A DNA stretch of 64,000 nt from positions 1,302,001-1,366,000 of the forward strand of contig AP025580.1 in assembly GCA_022846035.1 (NCBI GenBank), written 5' to 3'. Made by a program: the position numbers and the translations under genes. The notes under the pieces were generated by a model that was given only the letters and a program-made list of their open reading frames with translations, was not told the origin of the DNA and did no database searches. The stretch comes from Christensenellaceae bacterium. GTDB lineage: Bacteria; Bacillota; Clostridia; Christensenellales; Christensenellaceae. Below are positions 16,108 to 23,461 of this stretch, piece by piece; within the stretch, counting starts at the first letter, position 1; each line of letters opens with the position of its first letter.

Positions 16108-16130
16108 AAAAAAGCGCGCCTGCGCTTTTT
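16108..16130 (-). terminator. Terminator-like hairpin between tRNA-Tyr and tRNA-Leu
   Basis: AAAAAGCGC and GCGCTTTTT form a 9-bp stem with a four-base loop in the 32-base space between the two tRNA genes. It has the form of an intrinsic terminator on the minus strand, so Leu(CAG) may be read only by read-through, or the hairpin may be a processing signal. Confidence 0.55.
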
Positions 16131-16133
16131 ATT

Positions 16134-16218
16134 TGGTGGAGAGAGATGGATTCGAACCATCGAAGGCGTCGCCGGCAGATTTACAGTCTGCTCCCTTTAG
16201 CCACTCGGGAATCTCTCC
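16134..16218 (-). tRNA. tRNA-Tyr(GTA)
   Basis: This is a class II tRNA with a long variable arm. It has acceptor GGAGAGA paired with TCTCTCC, an anticodon loop CTGTAAA reading GUA, T-arm GGTTCGAATCC and encoded CCA. Confidence 0.97.
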
Positions 16219-16355
16219 ATAATATACACTGCCGATAGATATTAGCACAATTGAAGTCCGCTATTTTCTCTCAGTCAGCGATATTTATTATAGCATAGCG
16301 ATTTCTTGAGGTCAATAAAAATTCTTTAATCCGCAAAAGATTTTTAATAAAATAA

Positions 16356-16413
16356 GCACCTTTTCCATAGGATAAACGCCGTTATCTATTCGGTGTTTAT
16401 CCTATGTAGGTGC
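16356..16413 (-). terminator. Long bipartite hairpin after the zinc-ribbon gene
   Basis: An outer GCACCT/AGGTGC stem (6 bp) and an inner stem of 15 bp with one wobble pair (16367-16381 with 16391-16405) form one extended hairpin with a nine-base loop. It starts 12 bases after the zinc-ribbon stop. On the minus strand it is followed by TTATTTTATT. It is probably the terminator of the ferritin-like/zinc-ribbon operon, though it is longer than most. The rest of the gap to tRNA-Tyr shows nothing else. Confidence 0.6.
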
Positions 16414-16424
16414 CTTTTATATGC

Positions 16425-16622
16425 TTATGGTTCGGCAAACAATGCGACAAAACCACAGTTTGTACACTTAGCGCAGGCAACCATTACGCTTCCCCCGCCT
16501 TCTGACTCTTTCAGAATGTATGTCTCCTCGCCAATTTCCCATTCATCATTACCGCATATTGGGCATTTCCTGTCTTCTGTCTCTTCCTGTGCATTTTCAA
16601 TTAATTTTTTCTTATCGCTCAT
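16425..16622 (-). CDS. Small zinc-ribbon protein of unknown function
   Basis: This 65-residue protein has five cysteines in a zinc-ribbon pattern: Cys20-x2-Cys23, then Cys50-x2-Cys53-x2-Cys56, separated by a charged and Gly-rich stretch. It could bind one zinc (or iron, rubredoxin-like) atom. AAAGGAG lies eight bases before the ATG, a strong ribosome binding site that argues the gene is real. It follows the ferritin-like gene by 17 bases and so is almost certainly co-transcribed with it. I do not recognise a named family. Confidence 0.75.
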   Translation of the reverse strand: MSDKKKLIENAQEETEDRKCPICGNDEWEIGEETYILKESEGGGSVMVACAKCTNCGFVALFAEP

Positions 16623-16639
16623 TTGATTTTCTCCTTTAT

Positions 16640-17992
16640 TTATTGTACACGGCCTAATGTTGTGTTATCCTTTTTCCGGTCGCGCAATTCTTTTCTGGGG
16701 CTCTCCTCGTCCTCATAACGGTAATCTTCGCCATTTTCTTTCTGATAGCGTTCAATCACCATATGGCCTTCCACCTGTTTCAAGTCGTCGTTTCCTACCA
16801 ACTTCTGATATTTGAAAAACTCATGATTTTTAGGAATATCTTCAATATTTTTGAAGTCCTCTTTGTCGGCCGTAAGTTCCGCCTGGTTTTTCAGAACGTC
16901 CCGCACATAATCCTTGGTATCCTGGAATTCCAGTATTTCCGGAAATTCTCCAGTAACAACTTCCTGCCAGCTTGTTCCCTCATATTTTTCCAAAAGCTGT
17001 GCTGCCGCATGCAAATGGGCGATTTCCTGTTCTAAGAACAGCTCCCAGATCTGTTTAATTTCTTTATCGACTTCTGTCTCGTAGAAAGAATAATACAAAT
17101 AGCATTCTGTATAATCATGCAGCAACATGTTTTCAAGCCACGTGCAGTTAGGATCGAGCAACGCCCCATAATGCGTAACATGCTGTTCCTCTACCATGCC
17201 AATCTGCTGATATAGCTTCCGTCCCGGATCGTTTTCGTAGGTCGGGCCGATATTCATATAATAGTTCATCGTCTGCTGTTCCCCAGCCGTAATAATCAAT
17301 GTATTCAGCTTTGTCCTATCCGATGCTTTTTTAAAATCGCAGGGTTTCTTGACCGATTCGAACGGATGCCTGTAGTGAGAGATCGTAGGACGCCCAGGTG
17401 TGATTTCAACGTACTTCTTTACCAATTCATGCGCCGCAATATCTTTGTCGAACTTCAGCAAATCTGCGTAACGATAAAGATGATCGAAATCTTCAAGCAA
17501 GGCAAAATCCAGGCATTGCTTTACGTACTTGTCCGGTTCATGCTGGGCCAGCCATGCCGTTAAATCTACTGCGACATGCTCATAGCCAATCGTCAATTCC
17601 AGCTGGGACTCGTCTGCCGGACTAAGCCAGTTAACCATTTTTTGCTGTTCCTGTTCCATTCGCCGCGTCATTGCGAGCTGCCTGCGCAATTCCTGATCTT
17701 TACACTGGCGGTGAAAATTATGCATAAACATTACTGCTTCTACTTCGATTCCGTTCATTAGGATGACACGGCATTTTGTCCACGGATCGACTTTCTTTTT
17801 GTCATACGGCTTCGGATAAAGTTTTTTCCAGTCGATCATTAAATCTTCCATTTTCTTTGGTTTTTGCTCAAAGGGCTTAAATGCCGCCCTTGCGCTTTTC
17901 GCTTCTTCGGTTTTATTATTTTTCTTCATTGTTACAATTCTTCCTTTCATTTCTGGAGACTCGATATTGTATGCAAGTCTCATGATAAGCAT
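16640..17992 (-). CDS. Tandem ferritin-like (di-metal) protein of unknown function
   Basis: This is a 450-residue soluble helical protein that I do not recognise by name. The C-terminal half (about 228-335) has the order of a ferritin-like four-helix di-iron site: Glu238, E268-x2-H271, Glu296 and E323-x2-H326. The N-terminal half (about 78-180) looks like a second, degenerate copy: Glu83/Glu85, a Glu/Gln-rich helix near 113-117, Glu138 and D168-x2-H171. A charged tail follows (about 420-450). I chose the first ATG because AAAGGAA lies eight bases upstream; a second candidate start at 17929 (MKKNNK) also has a GGAAG site. The gene is followed by the zinc-ribbon gene. Iron or manganese storage, oxidase or stress roles are all possible. 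Confidence 0.7.
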   Translation of the reverse strand: MLIMRLAYNIESPEMKGRIVTMKKNNKTEEAKSARAAFKPFEQKPKKMEDLMIDWKKLYPKPYDKKKVDPWTKCRVILMNGIEVEAVMFMHNFHRQCKDQELRRQLAMTRRMEQEQQKMVNWLSPADESQLELTIGYEHVAVDLTAWLAQHEPDKYVKQCLDFALLEDFDHLYRYADLLKFDKDIAAHELVKKYVEITPGRPTISHYRHPFESVKKPCDFKKASDRTKLNTLIITAGEQQTMNYYMNIGPTYENDPGRKLYQQIGMVEEQHVTHYGALLDPNCTWLENMLLHDYTECYLYYSFYETEVDKEIKQIWELFLEQEIAHLHAAAQLLEKYEGTSWQEVVTGEFPEILEFQDTKDYVRDVLKNQAELTADKEDFKNIEDIPKNHEFFKYQKLVGNDDLKQVEGHMVIERYQKENGEDYRYEDEESPRKELRDRKKDNTTLGRVQ

Positions 17993-18096
17993 GCATGCTT
18001 GTTCCTTTCCGGATGTCCTTATTATTTCCTTTATCGTGACTGCCTAAACATTAAATGATAAAAGCGCCACTTTCTAAAGCGTATCTTCGATTGTTG

Positions 18097-18708
18097 TCAA
18101 TTTTTTCTTGCAGCGCAGGATACCTGTTCAATTTCGACAGGATACGGCACCCTGTGCAGGAAGTATTCTATACTGCTGCCGTTCAGCCATGCAAGAATCT
18201 CATTTTGATTCAATAATACGGGCATTCGGCATTGATATGGGAGCATATACTTATTAGCCAATGTCGTGAGTACCGCCGCCCTTTTGATGATATTGCCGCC
18301 TTTTTCCCTATACTCCTTATAAAACCCCGCAAAGTATATCGGCGTTTTTTTACTTCTATAGCATTTATACTGATGGACCACATCCTTTTTTACGACTTTG
18401 CTCTCATAAAAACTGGATACTGGCAACACTACAGGATGCTCCAATAGCTCCCTGCGATAAAATCGCTCATACAATACATGTTCCTGGCAAACATTATATG
18501 TCAATTTGTCGTATTCTGCCGGTTGATTGTCCCTAAGACCCCAAATCATTGGCAGGCATAATATCTTTCCCTTTCGTACGGCCAATGCAGGTACTGTCTG
18601 CCTTGGTTGTTTGTCTCCCGGCTGCACAAAATTCTCTCTCTTATTAATTATTTTCAAGACAGAATGAATTGCCGGCATATTTTTGTCTATGTTATATCTT
18701 TCGCACAT
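18097..18708 (-). CDS. SRAP-domain (YedK/HMCES-like) protein, divergent active site
   Basis: SRAP proteins crosslink through Cys2 to abasic sites in single-stranded DNA and shield them. The start is fixed twice over: GGAGGA sits seven bases before this ATG, and only this start gives Met-Cys, exposing Cys2 after Met removal. An upstream ATG at 18723 would bury the Cys. The 203-residue protein keeps Asn72 (YNVCQE) and Glu102 (SSFYES), which match the conserved Asn and Glu of YedK. Where relatives have His in HDRMPV, this protein has Gln159 (YQCRMPVLL). The His matters for catalysis and crosslink reversal in characterised family members, so this enzyme may bind or release DNA differently. It stands alone with its own promoter. 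Confidence 0.85.
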   Translation of the reverse strand: MCERYNIDKNMPAIHSVLKIINKRENFVQPGDKQPRQTVPALAVRKGKILCLPMIWGLRDNQPAEYDKLTYNVCQEHVLYERFYRRELLEHPVVLPVSSFYESKVVKKDVVHQYKCYRSKKTPIYFAGFYKEYREKGGNIIKRAAVLTTLANKYMLPYQCRMPVLLNQNEILAWLNGSSIEYFLHRVPYPVEIEQVSCAARKN

Positions 18709-18840
18709 TATGTCTTCCTCCATTCTTCATAATAAAAGGGGTATGAAAACAGTTCGTTTCCCCGCCCCCGTGTATTCCATCTCGATTTATCCTACGTTTC
18801 GGACTACAGTGTTTGCTCGCCGCCTTACATTCGAGTTTTG

Positions 18841-18870
18841 ATTATAAATATATCGTTGACTTTCTGTCCA
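18841..18870 (-). promoter_or_regulatory. Predicted promoter of the SRAP gene
   Basis: On the minus strand TGGACA (18865-18870) and a perfect TATAAT (18841-18846) are spaced by 18 bases. The leader would be about 125 bases. I see no clear LexA box. Confidence 0.55.
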
Positions 18871-19047
18871 GAACAATAAACAGCTCGTAAATTACTTAAA
18901 CCAAAATCTTGAAACTAGAAAATTTAATGTTTTTTTTGTTTATCTATCCATCTTCATGTGTAGTAATCATGCTATCAAGAATCTGCAGAGGCTTGAATAC
19001 AATGAAAGAATGAAACACAAACAAATATTATAGCGAGGTGAATTATT

Positions 19048-19203
19048 ATGAAAATGAAAAAAGAAGTCCATACAACGGCAAATAAATCTGAAGCAAAGGT
19101 CCAAAAGAAATACAGCGACGGAAGCAAACACGAAGAAAAGCATCAGGTTAAAAATACGCTCGGCGGAGGCACTAAGGAAGTGCATAAGGTTAAGAATTCT
19201 TAA
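19048..19203 (+). CDS. Small Lys/His-rich basic protein (51 residues)
   Basis: This is an unrecognised 51-residue protein on the plus strand. GAGGTG ends eight bases before the ATG. The product is highly charged (14 Lys and 4 His) with no Cys, Trp or hydrophobic segment. It contains two similar pieces, KHQVKN and VHKVKN, around a GGG turn. An intrinsic-terminator-like hairpin follows 42 bases after the stop. Ribosome site, compact ORF and hairpin together argue that it is real. The antisense ORF is a Phe/Leu-rich shadow. It could be nucleic-acid binding or an intrinsically disordered stress protein, but function is unknown. Confidence 0.6.
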   Translation: MKMKKEVHTTANKSEAKVQKKYSDGSKHEEKHQVKNTLGGGTKEVHKVKNS

Positions 19204-19244
19204 TATCGCCACAACTTGAAGACAATTTTTTCATAAACTTATGT

Positions 19245-19285
19245 AAAGGGCTTGTAGACTGCCTGACACAGACTACAAGCCCTTT
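19245..19285 (+). terminator. Stem-loop after the Lys/His-rich small gene
   Basis: AAAGGGCTTGTAG pairs with CTACAAGCCCTTT (13 bp perfect) around a 15-base loop. The tail TTTCATCC is a weak U-tract on the plus strand, and the hairpin may also act on the minus strand for the tRNA operon ending at 19353. Confidence 0.6.
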
Positions 19286-19352
19286 CATCCAATCATCATC
19301 CAATACTATATAACTGAAACAAAAAAACCGCATCGGAATGCGGCTTGTAACA

Positions 19353-19428
19353 TGGAGCTGGTGATGGGACTTGAACCCGCAACCTGCTGATTACAAATCA
19401 GCTGCTCTGCCAATTGAGCTACACCAGC
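19353..19428 (-). tRNA. tRNA-Thr(TGT)
   Basis: Acceptor GCTGGTG pairs with CACCAGC; anticodon loop TTTGTAA reads UGU; T-arm GGTTCAAGTCC; CCA encoded. It is the last gene of the six-tRNA operon. Confidence 0.97.
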
Positions 19429-19436
19429 AGGAAGAA

Positions 19437-19512
19437 TGGTGCCTCCGGGCGGAATCGAACCACCGACACGGGGATTTTCAGTCCCCTGCTCTACCGACTG
19501 AGCTACAGAGGC
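19437..19512 (-). tRNA. tRNA-Phe(GAA)
   Basis: Acceptor GCCTCTG pairs with CGGAGGC with one wobble pair; anticodon loop CTGAAAA reads GAA; T-arm GGTTCGATTCC; CCA encoded. Confidence 0.97.
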
Positions 19513-19515
19513 AAA

Positions 19516-19592
19516 TGGCGACCTGGAAGAGACTCGAACTCTCGACCTCTAGCGTGACAGGCTAGCGTTCTAACCAACTGAACTACCAGGCC
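19516..19592 (-). tRNA. tRNA-Asp(GTC)
   Basis: Acceptor GGCCTGG pairs with CCAGGTC; anticodon GUC lies in the loop CTGTCAC; T-arm AGTTCGAGTCT; G discriminator base and CCA encoded. Confidence 0.97.
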
Positions 19593-19650
19593 ATACCTGC
19601 TCTTTAGATCCAAAACCTTGTTTACTCTTTCTCCGAACCATATTGCTCTT

Positions 19651-19727
19651 TGGTGGGCCCTCAGGGACTCGAACCCCGGACCAATCGGTTATGAGCCGAC
19701 CGCTCTGACCAACTGAGCTAAGGGCCC
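19651..19727 (-). tRNA. tRNA-Met(CAT)
   Basis: Acceptor GGGCCCT pairs with AGGGCCC; anticodon loop CTCATAA reads CAU; CCA encoded. The first acceptor pair is G-C, so it is not a typical initiator tRNA. Elongator Met is likely; a lysidine-modified tRNA-Ile2 cannot be excluded by sequence reading alone. Confidence 0.93.
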
Positions 19728-19766
19728 GCAAGCAAATAAGAGTAAACCCTGCTCAAAGAAAAATAA

Positions 19767-19841
19767 TGGTGACCCCACCGGGAATCGAACCCGGGTTACC
19801 GCCGTGAAAGGGCGATGTCTTGACCGCTTGACCATGGGGCC
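19767..19841 (-). tRNA. tRNA-Glu(TTC)
   Basis: Acceptor GGCCCCA pairs with TGGGGTC; anticodon loop CTTTCAC reads UUC; T-arm GGTTCGATTCC; CCA encoded. Confidence 0.97.
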
Positions 19842-19871
19842 ATTTGTGCAAATCTCGGGTATGTGTTCTCT

Positions 19872-19948
19872 TGGTCGGGGTGGAGGGACTCGAACCCCCG
19901 GCCCCATGCTCCCAAAGCACGTGCGCTACCAAACTGCGCTACACCCCG
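19872..19948 (-). tRNA. tRNA-Pro(TGG)
   Basis: Acceptor CGGGGTG pairs with CACCCCG; anticodon loop TTTGGGA reads UGG; T-arm GGTTCGAGTCC; CCA encoded. It is first in the operon Pro-Glu-Met-Asp-Phe-Thr. Confidence 0.97.
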
Positions 19949-19979
19949 AAGCATACTCTTTTCATTTGCGACGCTTTAT

Positions 19980-20008
19980 AATATACTGCATTTGAGATGA
20001 AAAGTCAA
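19980..20008 (-). promoter_or_regulatory. Predicted promoter of the six-tRNA operon
   Basis: On the minus strand TTGACT (20003-20008) and TATATT (19980-19985) are spaced by 17 bases, about 31 bases before tRNA-Pro. Confidence 0.7.
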
Positions 20009-20077
20009 TGATTTTTCATAAATTCATTGCCTATTTTTATGCATTTTTTATCAAACTGCTTTCTTTCATTTTAGAAT

Positions 20078-20106
20078 AAAAAAAGCCGTTGAAAACGGCT
20101 TTTTTT
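20078..20106 (-). terminator. Bidirectional intrinsic terminator after ispH-rpsA
   Basis: AAAAGCCGTT and AACGGCTTTT form a perfect stem on a three-base loop, with A7 and T6 flanks, 14 bases after the stop codon. It ends the nusB-to-ispH operon. Confidence 0.88.
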
Positions 20107-20119
20107 ATTCGTATCTTTC

Positions 20120-22213
20120 TTATTCTTCGTCGTTATTATCATCCATTTTCGGGAAGAAATCCGCAAGAGAAGATGTCGCGCCTTCAACCGGCGGAATCTC
20201 GTAATGGAATTTTTCTTCTCTCTCTTTGCCGTCGTCTTCTTTCTTGGCAGGTTTTTCCGGCTCGTCCATAAGCGCCCTAATACTCAGACTAATGCGCTTT
20301 TTCGCAGGATTTACTTCCATGATTTTAGCCGTGACCTTATCGCCAATCCGCAGCTCCTCTTCCACTTTCTCAAGTCTTCTGTTTGTGACCTGGGAAATAT
20401 GGATCAAACCATCGATTGTCGGCTCTAAAGAAACAAACGCGCCAAACGGCATAATGCGAACGACGGTACCTTCTACCGTGTCGCCTACAATATATTTTTC
20501 AGGCGCTTTATCCCACGGCTTGGGTTCGAGCTGTTTTAAGCCAAGCGAAATTCTTTTCTTCTCCGGATCAACGTTCATGATCAGTACTTCAATATCATCC
20601 CCAACATTGAGGACATCCGACGGATGTTTCACTTTCACCCAGGAAATATCCGTGATATGCAACAGGCCGTCCACGCCGCCAATATCGACGAATGCGCCGA
20701 AATCCGTTAAGCGCTTGATCTTTCCTTTGACCTTATCGCCTTTCTTAAAGGTTTCGTACAGTCTCTTTTCTTCTTCTTCCGCCGCTGCTTTCAGGATATT
20801 TTTGTGCGAAAGAACAAACCGTCTCTGACGCTTGTCCGCTTCGATGATATTGACTTCCAGCTCCTGACCGACAAACTCGCTCAGGTCCTCGACATATTTC
20901 AGGGACAACTGGGACGCCGGAATAAATGCATCATATCCCTCCAGCTTTGCCAGCACGCCGCCCTTAACCACTTTATCAACTTTAACGGTATAAACTGCCG
21001 TCTCATCCAGGGATTCGACCAATTCTTTCCATTTGAGTTTAGACTCAATGGATTTTCTGGAGAGTACAACATTGCCCTCGCCGTCATTCAGTGCAACAAC
21101 TTCCGCTTCGATCTCATCTCCTACCGCAAACAAATCCTGCGGATTTGCATCGCCCGAAGCCGTAAGGTTTTCTTTCTTAATGATACCGTCAGATTTATAA
21201 CCAATATTGACACATATCTCGCTGTCGGAAATCTGAACAACCGTTCCGGTCACAATCTGCCCTCTCTTAATATATACAAACGATTTTTCAATTTCAGCCA
21301 TGAAATCCTCGTTTGCCTGTGATTGTTCTTCCATGGATACATCCTTTTCCTCCACAGCTTCTGTATCCACTACTTTTTCGACATCGCTCATAAGTGTCTT
21401 TACCTCCCTAATTAACCAATCCGGTGTCGATGCACCGGCGACAATACTTATTATATCATGAATCGACACATTTTCAAGTGGAAGTTGCTTAATATTGTCG
21501 ATATAATAGGTTCTGCCGCAATTTTTTTTGCACAGGTTATACAGTTTTTCCGTGTTGGAAGAATGCCTTCCCCCAACCACCAAAACAATATCCGATTGCC
21601 GCGCGAGCTCCACCGCTTCTTTCTGCCGTTTTTGCGTTGTATCACAAATTGAGTTAAAAAGCTCTAGCGTTTCTATGCGGTCCTTGAGCTTTCCAACCAC
21701 CTCGTCCCATAACTCATGTGTAATGGTTGTCTGTGCCACAACCAGCGCATGCCCAAGCTCAGGCACCTTTTTCACGTCTTCGGCATTATTGACGACATAG
21801 ACGCATCCCTGCGCCCAGCCCTTAATACCAACGACCTCCGGATGGTTTTCCGCGCCAATAATGATCACCGGCATATCTTTTGCCTCGATCACCCGCTTAT
21901 GGATGCGCGTAACAAACGGACACGTCAGGTCCAGCACCTCAAACCCCCTCCGTTTGATTTCCTCGTATACTTCCTTAGAAACGCCGTGGGAACGTACAAC
22001 AATAAGCGTACTTCCGAGCTGCGGCACGCTTTGCAGGTCCTCTGTTACAAGCACGCCCTTTTCGCTGAGCGTATCTACTACATCTTTATTGTGGATAAGT
22101 TCTCCATATGTATAGATGTGCTGATAAGTGCCGATAATACCGTTTACCGTATCGACCGCGCGCGCCACGCCAAAACAAAAACCAGCATGCTTGGCTACTA
22201 TTATTTTTGACAT
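20120..22213 (-). CDS. ispH: Fused 4-hydroxy-3-methylbut-2-enyl diphosphate reductase (IspH) and ribosomal protein S1
   Basis: The N-terminal part (about 1-285) is IspH/LytB, the last enzyme of the MEP isoprenoid pathway. Its three 4Fe-4S ligands are visible as Cys13 (AGFCFGVARA), Cys98 (LTCPFV) and Cys190 (SICDTT), with His41 and His124 for substrate. A linker leads to four S1 RNA-binding repeats (about 310-380, 400-470, 490-555 and 575-645); the last two have the classical DFGAFVD-like and PFGAFVS core. The acidic tail is probably disordered. The fused arrangement is known in Clostridia. The start overlaps the plsC end by 13 bases. In this operon IspA makes prenyl diphosphates from the IspH product. 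No separate rpsA is in the window. Confidence 0.95.
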   Translation of the reverse strand: MSKIIVAKHAGFCFGVARAVDTVNGIIGTYQHIYTYGELIHNKDVVDTLSEKGVLVTEDLQSVPQLGSTLIVVRSHGVSKEVYEEIKRRGFEVLDLTCPFVTRIHKRVIEAKDMPVIIIGAENHPEVVGIKGWAQGCVYVVNNAEDVKKVPELGHALVVAQTTITHELWDEVVGKLKDRIETLELFNSICDTTQKRQKEAVELARQSDIVLVVGGRHSSNTEKLYNLCKKNCGRTYYIDNIKQLPLENVSIHDIISIVAGASTPDWLIREVKTLMSDVEKVVDTEAVEEKDVSMEEQSQANEDFMAEIEKSFVYIKRGQIVTGTVVQISDSEICVNIGYKSDGIIKKENLTASGDANPQDLFAVGDEIEAEVVALNDGEGNVVLSRKSIESKLKWKELVESLDETAVYTVKVDKVVKGGVLAKLEGYDAFIPASQLSLKYVEDLSEFVGQELEVNIIEADKRQRRFVLSHKNILKAAAEEEEKRLYETFKKGDKVKGKIKRLTDFGAFVDIGGVDGLLHITDISWVKVKHPSDVLNVGDDIEVLIMNVDPEKKRISLGLKQLEPKPWDKAPEKYIVGDTVEGTVVRIMPFGAFVSLEPTIDGLIHISQVTNRRLEKVEEELRIGDKVTAKIMEVNPAKKRISLSIRALMDEPEKPAKKEDDGKEREEKFHYEIPPVEGATSSLADFFPKMDDNNDEE

Positions 22214-22797
22214 GCTTTTATACTCATTTCCCGCATTACATTTTGCAGGTACTCTGTCGCCTGCTCGATTGTTTTGCTGTTCGTCTTATCGCCGACAACG
22301 CTTTTCAAATCGATTGCCGGATGTGCATACACCTTGATCTGATGGAACAATTTGTAATTCCCCTCAATATAGACCGGAACGACCGGAACCCCCGCGCGCA
22401 GCGCCATCAGCGCGGCTCCCGGCTCAAACGGAAGCAGTCCGCCGTTATCACCGCGCGTTCCTTCCGGAAAAATCCCCAGGATTTTTCCGTTTTTTAATGC
22501 GTTAAGCCCTGTTTTCACGGCTTTCATGTCGCTCTTGCCGCGGGCGACCGGAATCGCATGCAGCCGTGTCAGAAAAAAGTTCGCAACTTTGTTTTGGAAC
22601 AACTCCTCTTTCGCCATGTAACATACCGGCTGCGTCAATATGCTGTGTCCGAGAATAATAGGATCCCAGTTTGACTTATGGTTGCAAATCACAACACATC
22701 CGTTTTTGATTTTCAGATTTTGCTTATTTACCCGCTTGACAAAAAAACAAGGCATCAATACGATAAATGCAAATACGCGGGCCAGGAAATATATCAT
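22201..22797 (-). CDS. plsC: 1-acyl-sn-glycerol-3-phosphate acyltransferase
   Basis: This 198-residue membrane-associated acyltransferase makes phosphatidic acid from lysophosphatidic acid. Motif I is NHKSNWD (His and Asp of the HX4D box) and motif III is FPEGTRG. A hydrophobic N-terminus (about 3-20) anchors it to the membrane. It lies four bases after cmk and overlaps ispH by 13 bases. The cmk-plsC-ispH order is common in Clostridia. Confidence 0.92.
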   Translation of the reverse strand: MIYFLARVFAFIVLMPCFFVKRVNKQNLKIKNGCVVICNHKSNWDPIILGHSILTQPVCYMAKEELFQNKVANFFLTRLHAIPVARGKSDMKAVKTGLNALKNGKILGIFPEGTRGDNGGLLPFEPGAALMALRAGVPVVPVYIEGNYKLFHQIKVYAHPAIDLKSVVGDKTNSKTIEQATEYLQNVMREMSIKACQK

Positions 22798-22801
22798 TTC
22801 C

Positions 22802-23461
22802 TTACTTCCCTCCCGTAATGTCGCTGATGATCCACTCGATCACTCGCTCTTTATCCATTTTGGTAGTATCAACCATAATTGCGTCATCCGCCTGCCTGAG
22901 CGGGGCAAATTCGCGTGTGGAATCGGTCTTGTCGCGCGCAATCATTTCTTTTTCGATGGTATCAATATCCGCTTGTTCTCCGCTTGCGCGCATTTCCAGA
23001 CAGCGGCGGCGGGCGCGTTCACGCGGAGAAGCTGTAATAAAATATTTTTTATCCGCATCGGGCAGCACATATGTTCCAATATCGCGCCCATCCATCACAA
23101 TATCGTATTCGTTTGCAACCTGCCTTTGTATCTCCACCAATTTAAGTCGTACCTGCGGAATGACGGCAATATCACTCGCACCCTTTGATATGCGGGACGT
23201 ACGAATATAGGGCGTAACGTCCTGCCCGTTCACCAATACTTTCTGGACCTGGTTATTATATTCAATCGTCATATCGAGCGTCCCGAGAGCCGGAACCACA
23301 CGAGCCGCATCGGCAGGCTCGATTCCCTGCTCCAGCATTGCATACGCTGCCGCACGGTACATTGCGCCAGTATCCAGGTAATTGATATGCATTTTTGCCG
23401 CAATGGCCTTGGCGACCGTACTTTTCCCTGCGCCCGCAGGCCCGTCGATTGCAATTTTCAT
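22802..23461 (-). CDS. cmk: Cytidylate kinase
   Basis: This 219-residue P-loop kinase phosphorylates CMP and dCMP. It has the Walker A motif GPAGAGKST (8-16), the substrate-binding LDTGAMYRA and MDGRDIGTYVLP motifs, and ASPRERARRR in the lid region. The length is normal. Its start overlaps the ispA stop by one base (TAATG), so the two are translationally coupled. Confidence 0.95.
   Translation of the reverse strand: MKIAIDGPAGAGKSTVAKAIAAKMHINYLDTGAMYRAAAYAMLEQGIEPADAARVVPALGTLDMTIEYNNQVQKVLVNGQDVTPYIRTSRISKGASDIAVIPQVRLKLVEIQRQVANEYDIVMDGRDIGTYVLPDADKKYFITASPRERARRRCLEMRASGEQADIDTIEKEMIARDKTDSTREFAPLRQADDAIMVDTTKMDKERVIEWIISDITGGK

Noticed and set aside
17990-18096. Promoter of the ferritin-like gene
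   Set aside because: A TTGACA is present on the minus strand near 18083, but no acceptable -10 box lies at 16-18 bases, so I did not call it.
18967-19212. 81-residue Phe/Leu-rich ORF on the minus strand
   Set aside because: It is the complement of the Lys-rich plus-strand gene at 19048-19203, has no ribosome site, and its hydrophobicity is explained by reading AAA codons backwards.
19353-19948. Regularly spaced similar segments that could be taken for a CRISPR array
   Set aside because: They are six different tRNA genes whose conserved T-arms create the apparent repeat.
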